A stretch of 64,000 nucleotides of DNA from Ceratothoa steindachneri (Eukaryota > Arthropoda > Malacostraca > Isopoda > Cymothoidae), in assembly GCA_963969495.1 (NCBI GenBank), contig OZ018320.1, positions 77,745,313 through 77,809,312 of the forward strand, read 5' to 3'. A model generated the notes under the pieces. It had not been told where the DNA came from. It made no database searches and worked only from the letters and a program-made list of their open reading frames with translations. Position 1 is the stretch's first letter. Every line of letters begins with the position of its first letter. This document shows positions 45,157 to 56,540 of this stretch, in pieces. Both the position numbers and the translations under genes were made by a program.

Positions 45157-45900
45157 CTGCCGAACACAAACAAGTTCCGTTAAAAGAAGCCAGCTAAAAA
45201 TGCGACAAACAAGTGGGTTAAATGCTTGAATCATTCCCATGGTTCGAATCCCTTCTAACGCCCCGACCGATTCCAAGTTACCATACTTTGGCGGGCCGAG
45301 ACTGAAACGGCTTTGTCTCTGCCGCTTTGAATGGCCCCCCGACATGAGGTGGAAAGTTATGCTTTGAAGCCCTCTGGAGCCAGCATCTGTTTTCCTTCTT
45401 CCCGTCTCCCCAGTCACCCTTCTGTTCCAAACAGACGCTTGATGGATTATCCTCGGACCGAGTTAAGAAAAGGAAAACAGGCAAAGCCAACAGGAGTACC
45501 AACCTTTAGAATACCTAAATGGCTCCAAGCCTTCGAAGAAAATAGGCGAAGCCCAGTCTGGAGAGGAGGGCGCAACAAACCCAAATAAAGGATCTTCCCC
45601 AAAACAACCGTATATGGGGGGAGGGACTCAAATGCTATTAATGGGTGGTTACATCCATCTAGGGCATTGGCACCCCAAACATAACTACTACGCAAAAGTA
45701 CAATCGACCAACACGTGATCTGCCATCTCTTATAATTTCTACATTAAAAAATTAAGAAATAAAATGAATCCTATGGCTTATTAAAGAGCAAGACACGGTA
45801 GAAGTGGGTATCAATTCAAGGCGTCAAAACCAAGACAATTTTTTTTTTCACTAAGGCACTCTCATGAACCATTTTCGCACAAAATTACTGCCATTTTAAC
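45157..45900 (-). other. ftz-f1 upstream intron, proximal part
   Basis: Sequence immediately 5' of the FTZ-F1-box exon. A tRNA-like element is at 45190-45260. No exon with zinc-finger Cys spacing (CPVCGD or CRFQKCL type) was seen here or further right to 64 kb. Confidence 0.6.
45198..45252 (+). repeat. tRNA-like sequence, SINE head candidate
   Basis: An A-box-like ACAAGTGGGTTAA (45207-45219) and the B-box GGTTCGAATCC (45241-45251) are spaced as in tRNA-derived promoters. No acceptor stem was found. It lies about 50 bp upstream of the FTZ-F1-box exon on the opposite strand. Confidence 0.35.
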
Positions 45901-45902
45901 AG

Positions 45903-46740
45903 ACATCATCATCATCATCATTATCACTAACTCTATAATTTAAGTAGGGGATTTTTTTGAGTATTTGAATAATAATATCATCTTAGTTTGGTTATGACTT
46001 ATGTTTTTTATCAAAGTTATTTCTAATAATTATTTTATAATATTAAAACAGGTAATGTCTTCGCCACTCCCCGCTACGGGGGGAGCTTGCGCTTCGCTAC
46101 TAAGATTAAAATTTAAAATCTAAAAAAAAGCAGCTATGGTTAAATTTTTATAAATTTTCTTAACTTCGCCAATTATAATACTTTAAAAAGGAATTCTTTG
46201 GGTTTTCAAAAATTCACAAAATTTCGATACTTATATTTATTTCTGAACTTCGCCATTTTGTCTTTTGATATTATAAAAGAATTATTAGAAATAACTTTGA
46301 TAAAAAACATAAGTCATAACCAAACTAAGATGAAATTATTATTCAAATACTCAAAAAAATCCCCTTCTTAAATTATAGAGTTAGTGAAGTGATGATGATG
46401 ATAATGATGATGATGAAGTGAAAACAAAATGGTGAAGTTCAGAAATAAATATAACTATCGAAATATTGTGAATTTTTTAAACCCAAAGAATTAGAAATGG
46501 TGAAGTTCAGAAAATTTATTTTTAATATCTTCTTCTATAACTATATTTTAACAACGTGATATTTTAAAAGGGGGGAAATTTAGTTTAGAGTTCCTTTTTA
46601 AAATTATTAGAATTGGCGAAGTTCAGAAATTTAACCATGGCTGCTTTTTTTAAGATTTTAAATTTTAATCTTAGTAGCGAAGCGCAAGCTCCCCCCGTAG
46701 GAGGGAGTGGCGAAGCCATTGCCTGGTTATTAATAAAATA
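45903..46740. repeat. Nested fold-back element
   Basis: Three blocks recur in inverted form. Block 1 (45905-46045) returns inverted at about 46268-46423. Block 2 (46046-46195, with a G/C-rich island CTTCGCCACTCCCCGCTACG) returns inverted at about 46560-46740. Block 3 (46195-46268) returns inverted at about 46440-46510. The order 1-2-3-1'-3'-2' is an interleaved arrangement, not a simple hairpin. CATCATCATC / GATGATGATG triplets mark the outer ends of block 1. There are no open frames. Confidence 0.75.
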
Positions 46741-47146
46741 AAGCCTCAAAAATTAACTCTATCGAGAGATGAAATAAAGCTTTGTTCACCAGAGGATGAG
46801 AGTCTGTTGTGGCTGAAGAAATTTGCTGCTATACTTCTTGCTACCTACTACACCAAGCCCTGGATGAATGACAGGCCCTTCCGGCCTCAATGTGTACCAT
46901 GGAAGAGAGTGTCAGCTGTGAGATAGGCCAGCCTGCCGCAGCTAACATTTAGATTATTGTGGGTCCTCCGAACGCCAATGCTTGGGGCGATCTGCCGCTG
47001 TACAACTTTCACACATTTTCACTTTCAACATCTTGACAATTTTCTTTAGAGATCTCTCTGGATAAACAATCCCAGGGATACGCCCTCGTTGATGGTTGCT
47101 AGATCTATCTTTTATTATCTCGTTCGTCTTCCTTCTACAGGATAGC
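46741..47146 (+). other. Weakly coding-like stretch, unrecognised
   Basis: The plus strand at about 46794-46920 reads EDESLLWLKKFAAILLATYY and TKPWMNDRPFRPQCVPWKRV before a stop. It looks protein-like but I cannot name a family. It may be a fossil gene of a transposable element. No start, splice site or partner frame is clear. Confidence 0.25.
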
Positions 47147-47346
47147 GCACTTAAAAGTAGCCCGGCCCAGATTAAAAAAAAAATCTACAAAACCAATAAC
47201 TATTTCGTTTGTAATAAAATTAAGCAGTTTTTTTTTTTTGTAAATATATTAACTAAAAAAACAGGTCTTTTTTTTATTAAAAACGAAATAGTTTGGTTTG
47301 TAGATTTTTTTTTTAATCTAGGCCGGGTTATTTTTAAGTGCACCAC
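47147..47346. mobile_element. Short inverted-repeat element (MITE-like)
   Basis: Left end GCGCACTTAAAAGTAGCCCGG and right end CCGGGTTATTTTTAAGTGC are inverted copies that extend about 80 bp inward through AGATTAAAA and ACTATTTCGTTT. The outer right flank reads GTGCACCACCCTGTACC, similar to the ACAGGGTG termini of many arthropod mariner-type elements. There is no coding capacity. Confidence 0.7.
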
Positions 47347-48460
47347 CCTGTACCTTAAATATCTCTTTCTTCGATCTCCCTCCGTCGTTCTTTTTCCAGC
47401 GAAACAAAATTCCCTCGTCGACCAGTTATCCCCCCCCCCCCACTGAAAAAGTATGCGCTCCATCCAGCCATCTTGATAATTGATTTCGAGTCGGAATATT
47501 ACTGTCCCGTTCCTTTACCTCGAACCTAAGGAGCAGGATTCGAATCCCCTTCCATTAGAGAAAAACGCCGCTTCATTCCGGACAATCCAATGCCGCTTCT
47601 TCACGACCGACGTGGAGGAGGAAGCGAGTGAATATCTAAGGCGGTGGCGAGCAGTTCCCCCGAAAAGATTGCCCGATCCGATCTAAAAATTTCCTTGCAT
47701 TTTCTACCCATGAAAAGTGTTGTAAATCGGGCGCGCATTTCTTAAAAAATGCCCCCGCTCCTTTAGTGATCATGATTTATTCTTGGATATTGGGAGGGGG
47801 GAAAATATCTGGGCAGTGGTTTTATGTATGCCTCTTTGATGCCGTTTGAAAGGCATTGAAAGGGTAAAAACAAAAAAAAACTGCTGAATGGTAAAACTTG
47901 GGGAGAGGGGTAGGAATACTATTGGCAGTGACGACGCCGTAGGTCAATTCCGTTTCTTAGTTGCAACTACCTGCCAGCAAAAGGTCAGGGAATTATGTAA
48001 AAAATCTCTTGATCGCTTTTCGTTCTCGTCGCAGTTCACAGGAAAATCAGACAAATTATACAGGAGTCTAGGCATTCAATATATGTGTTAAAAGAGGATT
48101 TAAAAAGTCATTGATATGTGGCGGCTGCACGAGACCCCACGAAAGCAACTAAGGGGCGACTGAATTAATTGTCAAAGGATGGCGCGCGGTATCCGCAGAC
48201 TTATTCATCGAAAGAGGCCAACATTCTTCCTCCCCCAAGCTCATTTTTGCCTATTCACGGTTGCCTTCTTTTCTATGTGCGAACAGAAGTAACAATTTAT
48301 TAGCATAGCATCAGGGTAGTTCAATGGAGCGATAACATGCTAATCGTGTTAGGCTCAAATGTCCACTTTCAAGGAATGAGAAAATAAATAGGGATGCGAC
48401 AGCAATGACGGGGAAAGGAGCAATGTCAAAATTCCTTTCACTATTCTCTAAATATGAAAA
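47347..48460. other. Unique-looking intergenic/intronic DNA
   Basis: No gene recognised. A tRNA B-box-like GGATTCGAATCCCC at 47537-47550 is the only notable word, without a matching A-box. Confidence 0.4.
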
Positions 48461-48465
48461 TGGAA

Positions 48466-48545
48466 TGGTACTCACACAGGATCTCCTGGAAGAGGCAAAT
48501 TATGCCTGTGGCCCCAGGGTTTTGAAATCAGAGTTATCCTTCAAT
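48466..48545 (+). repeat. Copy of a dispersed repeat also at 9280-9355
   Basis: About 75 bp (GAAGAGGCAAATTATGC, then CCAGGGTTTTGAAATCAGAG) match the inverted strand of 9280-9355 with few differences. At 9.3 kb it lies just past the RTE-like element's last readable domain, so this may be a 3'-end fragment of that family. Confidence 0.65.
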
Positions 48546-49090
48546 GGGGTGGACAGCCTGCCATGACTACGGGTACAATCTGTGTGGTTACTTATTTTGC
48601 CAGATCATCCTAATCTTTGCCTAAGTTTCTTTTAATGAGTGAGAACGGGGTGATTGGAATTGCCGTCATCAAAAAGTTCGTGCGTTTTGTTGTTATTATT
48701 TTTTTTTATTACCACGGATGGAATGCAAAATAACGAAGAGAGAGAAATTTAAAGGAATTTTCTTCGCTTTCATAAATCTTGTCCCGAAAATATATAAAGT
48801 TTTACACCGTTTGCAGAGAATGCTTAGGTTTTGATTATAAAAAAATGACTTGCTTTTCAAGTATTTCTTTCTGCATTAGGTACTTTTTATAGGCAAGTGA
48901 ATATATAGAGACAAAAAGAGATGGTAATTTGACTCGACATATCAGGACAATATGGAGGGTGAGATAGATGTTCCAAATCTACGATTTGCATTTATCTCAC
49001 TCAAACTACTCAAACAATAAGAAATAATAGGTAATCCTTCAGAAAAAATCCATTGCTACTGTGATTGAATAACGCATGATGCTTTCGGAT
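48546..49090. other. No feature recognised
   Basis: AT-rich sequence without coding signal or repeat structure that I can see. Confidence 0.4.
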
Positions 49091-49099
49091 CAACCAATC

Positions 49100-49440
49100 T
49101 TACTAGGACTTGTTGAAGTCGTTCAGCGAATGTCTACAATGTGATTGATATTCCAGTTTGCCTATTCGCGATTGTTTCACCTGGTTAGTGGTAGTGGCTT
49201 TCAATTGTTTCACAAGAACCATTTCTGATCAGATGGCAGTATTCGATTCAAAAATGGCCCTTGTCTTTGGTCGAGAAGTGACAAGCAAGCTGTGATCCGT
49301 CGTTGTTTGTGTTGTTCACCAAGTTCGAGGTGTACCCGTTTTACTAATGAGCATCTCTTTTCAAGCAAACAAAGAGCTTCATGGCTCGCAGTGAATTTTA
49401 AAGCGTCTGAGTAAGTTAGAATGAGCCTCATCTCTGAGTT
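49100..49440 (-). pseudogene. Mariner transposase fragment
   Basis: The minus strand reads VHLELGEQHKQRRITACLSL, then LDQRQGPFLNRILPSDQKWF ending WFL-stop-NN. This parallels the mariner block VPHxLxxxxKxxR...C..LL.R......FL..IxTGDEKWxxYxN around the first catalytic Asp, with GDEKW changed to SDQKW. A following frame reads HYH-stop-PGETIANRQTG, like the W.xPGE segment. The remainder is lost. It is a short, old relic. Confidence 0.6.
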
Positions 49441-50760
49441 CGTCGCCTAAAATAGTCGTCTTTCTTTACGAGATGCATCTCGAAGCGATAGATTCCCAAT
49501 CAAAAACCTTTTAATCCTTACAGGACAACGCAACTCTATGTTTACTTAAGGTTGTAAATACATATTATGTCGACTGCTCGGTTTTGCGTTTAAACTTGTA
49601 ATGAAAACAGTTTTTTTTTTTAAACTTTGCTACCTCCAGTTGTTACTGCAGTAAACACGCTCATTTATTTGGTAGGGAAAATGTATGTTTTATGTTTCTA
49701 AAAATGTTTACGAACCGGCAACATTTGAAGAAATTATTAATTTATAGTTCATAATCAAGAAATATACGAAAAACATTTTTGATAAGTCTCATAAGTATAG
49801 CTCACTAGTGTGTAAGCCACAACTATGCCAGACGCTCGAGCTCCCATTTCCCTCCCCCCCCCCACCATTAAAGAATAACAGAAAAAGCCATTGTTTTCAA
49901 AATGTCATTAAAGGACCAAAAATTGAAACCACAAATAGTCCAACTAGAATTGCAACTTCGCACGTATAGTCCAGGGTGTATTGTTTAGGTGTCACGTTCT
50001 TCTACACGCGTCTACTCGTAGTGGCTTCAGTTTTTGCTTCCACGACGTACTGAGAGAAAAAGGAATCCGGTGGAGGCGCAAATCACGAGGCTATCTTAGA
50101 AGGGCTGGCGGGAACATTGAAAGAGATGGCGCGGGCGGCAGAATCGGGCAAAAATGATACACCGCAAAACTACAACAAAAGAAAATTGGAGAGAAGGGGC
50201 GGCGTAGACCACCGTCTCCTCAGGGCCCTTTCTTGTACCTGCTTACTCGTTATTTCGAGTTTTATATAATTTCTCTTCCTAAATCGATAGAGGTGGGGGG
50301 CGGCCTTGCGACACTCCTTATGCACATGACTTTGTGGTTAGGGATGCGGCTTAAGAATTTACCCGCCGGGCTTAAGGTGAAAGGGAAAGTGGGTACCCCT
50401 GGATCCCCTTAGTCCCGTAGTGTAACAATTAGTTTTACAGGTCTCATTTTCTTGCCCATCGTCACCACCCAGGCCGGGCCAAGGCTTACGAGTGATTTTT
50501 TGGCCAATCCATGACCCCCCCCCCCACTTTCCCGCGGACGTTTCTTTCTGGCCCTCCCCCATGGGGCACAGATTAGCTCTTCTCTTTTTTTTCGGGTAAA
50601 GTAAATGAGATGATGGGGGGAGGAGAAGAGGGGCGCCTGAAGGGATGCCTAAATTGAAAATCCGGATTTAGTTCTTACGAGCCACTCCTCCCCTTCCTGC
50701 CCCAATCTACTGTCGACTCAAGGCCTCATCTCTGTCAAACTAGGTTCGATCCCACTTCAC
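49441..50760. other. No feature recognised
   Basis: Intergenic or intronic DNA with C-runs at 49853 and 50516. Short open frames lack motifs. Confidence 0.4.
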
Positions 50761-50903
50761 AAAGGGACCTAAAATAAAGAAAAGCGAGGCGCCCGGCAAC
50801 GGGGAAGAGAAGAACCGCAAAAAAAACCCAGATAAAAAGAAAGGCAAAAATGAGTAAAATATATGTAAATGCTACGTATTAGTTCGTATAAAGGGCATAA
50901 CCA

Positions 50904-50908
<5 letters not shown>

Positions 50909-50959
<51 letters not shown>
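50909..50959. repeat. (TA)n microsatellite
   Basis: About 51 bp of alternating TA. Confidence 0.95.
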
Positions 50960-50963
<4 letters not shown>

Positions 50964-51825
50964 CATATACGAGAAATTGTGTCAAGGTTATGCGAGACAA
51001 TGGAATTACAAAATAGAGTCAGACCAGATCTCTCTAAGCACTCAAGGAAGACTCAAACGTCAAAATAGAATACATACGTACGTATACTATCATACAAATT
51101 GTGGTGGTGGGAACGCCAACGGAGAAGAAAAGCCTCAACACATGGATGTCGGGGCCAGCACAATTTTACTTGAAATGACCGGAGATTGGGAAGCTTGCCC
51201 CCCCCCCTCCCAGTGCACATCTTTCGTTGGGGTAAGGGGGGCGGAGAATCGTCATCCCCATAAGAGATTTCAATACCGATTAAGAAGTGATCCACTTTTA
51301 GAAATTCCACCATTAGTCACTCTCACTGTCGCTCATCCAGTGTACAAAGTCAAAAACCAGCGAGGGCATTCCAATAGCAATCTTACGAAAATATGAAAGC
51401 GTTGAAGATTTTTGGAGAGAAAATGAATGGAAGAGGCAGAGCCCAGATTACTTAGGGTATTTGGCATTGTAAGGGAACGCAATTATCACAAGTTGGAAGG
51501 ATGGCCCTCTGGGGCACGCGCACACAAACTTATACTGAGATGTGAGCAATCCAACGCGACCTCCTCGTGAAGGGGGAACGAGAAAATCTCCTAAGCACTC
51601 AACATACGCACAAAGACCAAAGGATTTAGCCGTCATAAACTTCAGTCCCACATAGGGGGAGGGGGTCTAGAGACCTTCGCGATTGCATTGATCCGTAACA
51701 GTCGACAACCAACTGCTTACACGTTCACCATTGGGTGCCTGCGCGCACATGCATGTGAGCGTTAAATGGAATAAGAGTTATCTGAATGAAGGATTCTCCT
51801 CCCCAAACTGTCCAAGTTGTCAACT

Positions 51826-52005
51826 TAAAAAAAGGCCTAGACATTGCTAGCTTAATAAAAGTCTAGGCATTGCTAGCTTAAAAAGTCTAGGCATTGCTAG
51901 CTTAAAAAAGTCTAGGCATTGCTAGCTTTAAAAAGTCTAGGCATTGCTAGCGTAAAAAAGTCTAGGCATTGCTAGCTTTAAAAAGTCTAGGCATTGCTAG
52001 CTTAA
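51826..52005. repeat. Tandem repeat, about 25-bp unit, 7 copies
   Basis: The unit GTCTAGGCATTGCTAGCTTA plus four to five A/T repeats seven times with almost no change in the core. The unit contains CTAGGCATTGCTAG, itself a near inverted repeat. Low divergence suggests a recent expansion. Confidence 0.95.
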
Positions 52006-52903
52006 TCCACAAAATCTTCCCAGACGGAGAAACGAATGAAGGTGTAACAAACAAGGAGAAAATAGGAACGAAAATCGCCCATCTTCGATAAATCTGTAGG
52101 AACAAAAATATGGCCACGAATTAATCCAATCGACTTGGAATTATTTGATAGTTGACACATCGTGCGCGCGCACACGCACACACACAGCCACGCGTGCGTG
52201 GAGGGAGCGCGTATGGATGGATGACAGTTCAAATGTTCTCGAATGAAAGTAGGTCAAACACGGCTGCATTTGCGATGAAGCAATAATAATACACCGGACG
52301 ACTCAACACCTCTCCATTCAAAAACGCCCCCCCCCACCATCACCTATCTCTGCTCTCTGTCTCGCAAACGGGACTACAACCCTTCCTATCTATTTTTTTA
52401 TGTTATTTATTTAACAAAAAACAAAAACTAACGAAGGCATTACGGGCATTTTTAAGGTAAAATATAGTAGATCAAGCGACAAGGAAGGTACATGGCCCGG
52501 GTAAACAATTTCGGAATGGGCACGCAGCTCACTTGGGCCAATGGGCACTTACCCCCCCCCCATCCCGTAGATATATACATATATATCATGGACATCCTGC
52601 GACTATCGTGTGGTAGAAAATACCAAGAACTCGTTGACAAGAGGCTTTTACATACAGAGTGAGAGGGAGGCGCCAAAGGGAACCCTGGAGACCAAAATAA
52701 CAAAGATGTACTTCTGTAGTGTGCACCCGCCCCAACCCCGCACCCATGTGTGAATGGAAATGCACAGGTGCACACATATAACAAAGGGAGCAGTGCCAAA
52801 TAATACCACAAACGATGGATCCAGACTCGTTTGTGGGCGAGGGGGGGAGGGGCTACCTCTTACAGAACGAACGAAGCTTTTGCCTTGAATCTCAATTGTT
52901 TCC

Positions 52904-52905
<2 letters not shown>
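52006..52905. other. No gene recognised
   Basis: Holds a CG/CA-rich simple stretch near 52163-52200 and C-runs at 52327 and 52552. Confidence 0.4.
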
Positions 52906-52909
<4 letters not shown>

Positions 52910-52989
<80 letters not shown>

Positions 52990-52990
52990 A
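52910..52990. repeat. (TA)n / (TG)n compound microsatellite
   Basis: About 64 bp of TA followed by about 17 bp of TG. A (GGT)n run of six units is at 53366-53384. Confidence 0.95.
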
Positions 52991-52999
52991 TGTGTATGA

Positions 53000-53960
53000 T
53001 ACGGAAGATCAATAAAATACAGCTAGCCAGAAACTGCAAGATGATGGGGTGAATGGGGTCAAGTCTTCATTATTGACATTAATTACCCGAATCCCATGCC
53101 CGACCGACCACACAGACAAACACACGCACGCATTATACTGAAGCATTTCCTTGGCATTGCGCAATTCCGTTGTGTGAAGATAGAGAGATAGAGGGTGGCG
53201 GGGAGGCGGCCTTTGTCTGGCCGAGTGGAAAAACAACACGAGCGCACGCTTGGGAGATTATTGGTAGGAAAACTTGTGTAATTTGTCGTTCATCGAGGGC
53301 ATGTTGAGTAAATGGGAGAAGTTGTAAAGGCGAGATTAAAAAAATAAATGAGCAGAAAGGACAGGTGGTGGTGGTGGTGGTGGTACACTCAAACGTTCCA
53401 GGAACTAATGTTAGAAGGAGCGCGGCTACTCAGCCTAAACTTGAAGCAACGTTGAAGACAAACGCTCTTGGACCTTTGACAAAAGTGATGTCAACTTGAG
53501 AGTACTGGATGAACGTACTGGGGCTGAGGATGTACGAGGGGTCCCACATAGACAAGTAGAAGCAAATAGAATACGTGAGAGAAATGAGTGAGAACCAATC
53601 GCCCTAACCACTACCCTAGATCACATTTACTTTACCACGTCTCCCTCCTCCCATACGGCTCAAAGGGACGCAGTAAAAAGCGGCCGAGTGAGCCTTGAGC
53701 ACCAGGGTTGACGGATTCCCGAGGAAGTGAAAGTAGGCTCCAGGGGAGGACGAGGAGGAGGAAGCGCCTTTCGCGCCGGTCTCCCGGCCTCACTTTTAGC
53801 AGACTCCCGCAGGGAGCGAGAGGATGCGTGTGCGTGTGTGTTTGTGTTGGATGGGAGGGGGGTCTACTCTTCTTGAAATTGCCGCTGGAAATGTGTCATT
53901 CAAGTCCTGAATCTTTGGAAATGAAATTACACATAAGTGTAGTGTACGTTCTGACATCCG
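53000..53960. other. No gene recognised
   Basis: Only simple sequence was noticed, including the GGT run and a GTGT-rich patch near 53825. Confidence 0.4.
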
Positions 53961-53969
53961 ACCTAGAAA

Positions 53970-54704
53970 AAAGTGCATAAGTGCTAGGAATAGAGCTAAT
54001 AGGGTATTGGGGTTTATTGGGAGGAGGGTAGGTAATAGGAGTGTTGATGTCATTCTAAAACTGTAAGTAGCATTAGTCAGGCCTCATCTTGACTATGCGG
54101 TTCAATTTTGGTCACCGTATTATAGGATGGATTTTGCTATGCTTGAGTCTGTGCAAAGAAGGATGATTAAGATGATTCATGAGTTGAGGAGTTTACCTTA
54201 GGGTGAAAGGCTTAAGAGACTATAACGGCGTATGCTAAAACAAATGTGAAATGCACATTTGAGCAAAAAACCCTTTTTTTTAAAAGTATTTTACATTTTA
54301 GCCTTTTGCATATAATAAATTTCTAAATAATTGTGAAGCTAAACTAAATCTGATAAAAGTGCATTTCACATTTTTCTTAGCAAACGGTCGTAACATCTAC
54401 ATGCATTAGAAAGGAGAAGAGTCCGAGGGGACTTGACTGAAGTCTTCAAGTGGTAAAAGGCTATAATAAGAGGGGAAACATAGATAAGCTTATTATTTTT
54501 AGCGAAAAGGATAGGACACATAGCAATGGGTTTAACCTGGACAAGTTTAGGTTTACAAAAGAGAATGGTAGAAATTGGTTAACAAATCGAGTGGTAGATG
54601 AATGGAATAAGCTCACTCGTCATGTGATAGAAGTCTCCTCCCTGCTGAGTTTTAAGAACAGATTGGATGGATGTATGGATGAGGATGCTGCTAGGTGGGA
54701 CTGA
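53970..54704 (+). pseudogene. C-terminal RT region of a CR1/L2-like non-LTR element, interrupted by a MITE
   Basis: The plus-strand text NRANRVLGFIGRRVGNRS, SGLILTMRFNFGH / HLDYAVQFWS in adjacent frames, then LHALERRRVRGDLTEVFKW, and DEWNKLTRHVIEVSSLLSFK is the post-palm and C-terminal end of a CR1/L2-type polymerase. It ends with KNRLDGCMDEDAARWD-stop at 54704. A 170-bp MITE splits it at 54223-54392. One in-frame stop (after FKW) and at least one frameshift remain. The catalytic part of the RT is not present. Confidence 0.65.
54223..54392. mobile_element. MITE inserted in the CR1-like remnant
   Basis: Terminal inverted repeats extend about 40 bp: ACGGCGTATGCTAA ... ATGTGAAATGCAC on the left and GTGCATTTCACAT ... 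TTAGCAAACGGTCGT on the right. TA is present on the left edge. Removing it restores the reading RLxxxxLHALERRRVRGDL of the interrupted element. The interior is AT-rich and non-coding. Confidence 0.75.
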
Positions 54705-54769
54705 ACTAGGTGATTGGGAACAGGAGCTGCCTCTTATGTTCTATGTCTTGCTAAAGAGCGAAAGAGATA

Positions 54770-56199
54770 AGGGAGGGAGATTCGGTCTCTGGGCGGTTGT
54801 AGGCGAAAGGTCCAATACAACAATTAGTATCTTCCCTTTGCACTACCCCCAACTAGCGATTAATGTCATGGACAGTGAAGTATCAGCCGTTTTCCAGGAA
54901 GAGGAAAGTCTGACTTGCGTCAGATGGCGTTTGGTTGCCATCAAATTACCCCCGACCCCCCTTCCCTAAGGAGTACTTCCATTCTTCTTCCTCGTTGTCG
55001 CGGGGCAAAGGGAGGTGAAGCGGATTGAATGTTCACAGGGAAGAGAGGAACAGCCGCATATATTTAAACAATTACTGCTGATTTCGATTTCTATTGCCTT
55101 TAGGTACTGTGTAATACCAACATACACTCTATTCACAATAATGAATCATACATGTATATTTACCCAACGATGGTGTGAATGTGTTTAAAAACGCAAGTTT
55201 GAATTTTATTTTCCTCCCTACACTGATTCGGAACTTGTTGAGAGGTTGGGAAACGTGGATGCCCACTAACCGAGTCAGGGCGTTTGGAAGAACAGTGAAG
55301 AGTAATGAAAATAGGCCCACAGATGCATTCGTGAGGTTCAAGTCCTATGAATGAACGCTAAAACAACTTTCCACTTGCTGGGATTGAATCCCTCTGCTCT
55401 TATATACACCCTTTATTATCACCTCTGATCATTTTATTAACAATTCGCTACGCGTTCAGTAATGCACTTGCTTTAAATGGGTTCAGTCAAATAGAGCACT
55501 CACGGGCTATTTGAGACATAACGTTTATTCCATACGCGAATTACCCCCCCTCCCTCTCTGCCCCACTCGAAAGAATAACGAGAGACAATCACAGATGTAA
55601 AGGGCTGATATTTGCAACCGATGGAGGTGGGGGAGATCTCGCGCAGGGGAACCAAGAGATTAGGTAGGCTGGTTGAGTAGGGAAAGATCTCCCATCCTTC
55701 CTGACACCTCAACTCGGTCGCCATTTTAGTTTTGCATTTCATCTTCCACAGCGAAGTGTTTTGGGTCGGGCAGCTGTATGTCAGCGCGACCTTTCCACTT
55801 CTCACTTCACCCACCGCTGACCCACATTCGGGGCGTGACGGGCGTAGGGTAGCGAGATTAAATGAAACCACAGGTCCACCGAGAGCAGTGTTTGTTGGCG
55901 CTCAGGACGTGGAACGACTTGTATGTAAAGTGTGCAGAGTTGAACATAACATACACCGCAAGGCCTTCCTGATCTGAAGCGCGATGGTAGAAGGCAGGAA
56001 TACCGCAAGAAGACTACGATCGACCACCATCCTGTTGTTTCATTGAACGACCATGATCGCGTCCATTGGCGCCATAAGCTGAGAGCCGAATTGGAAGAAG
56101 AGTGGGCCTACTCAAGCTCCCCCCCTCCCTTCCTACCGTAGAGATTATGCAGGGTGGGAGAACGACGTCGTGTTTCCCCCACCCCCCTCACCGCAATTT
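54770..56199. other. No gene recognised
   Basis: Ordinary unique-looking sequence. At 55385-55395 a tRNA B-box-like word on the minus strand (GGGATTCAATCCC) has no partner A-box. Confidence 0.4.
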
Positions 56200-56540
56200 C
56201 CATTGTGAAACGGAGTTAATTGCCTTTAATTGTCTTTTACATGCCGCCATTACGCAAGCGCGCCCGCAGTTACGCTGACTCGCTGGAGCGGATCAGAGCA
56301 CGGGCGGGCGCATGGAAGCGCCTACCAGGATCGCCCGCGCAAACAGGGGGAAGAGAGCAGGCGGCGGCACAATGTGAGGGCGTCTCGGGTTGAAGGAAGT
56401 GGCTACAAGTGGCGAAAACCGGGAGAAAATGAAAGCGAGAAACCAGGGGGACTGCGACCCATGCTCTCGGGGGAGAAAGTACACACATATACAACCCGAG
56501 GGACACCAAAATACTACCTACCACGATGACTACCCCCTAC
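56200..56540. other. CpG-rich island-like stretch
   Basis: This block is unusually dense in CG dinucleotides (for example GCAAGCGCGCCCGCAG and GCACGGGCGGGCGCATGG) within a CpG-poor neighbourhood. It lies about 11 kb upstream of the FTZ-F1-box exon on the gene strand. It could be a promoter or first-exon region of an ftz-f1 isoform or an unrelated transcript. There is no TATA box, start codon or splice site I can defend. Confidence 0.25.

Noticed and set aside
51826..52005. Regular short repeats that might look like a CRISPR array
   Set aside because: Units are directly adjacent, with spacers of only a few A/T bases and no unique spacers; the genome is eukaryotic.
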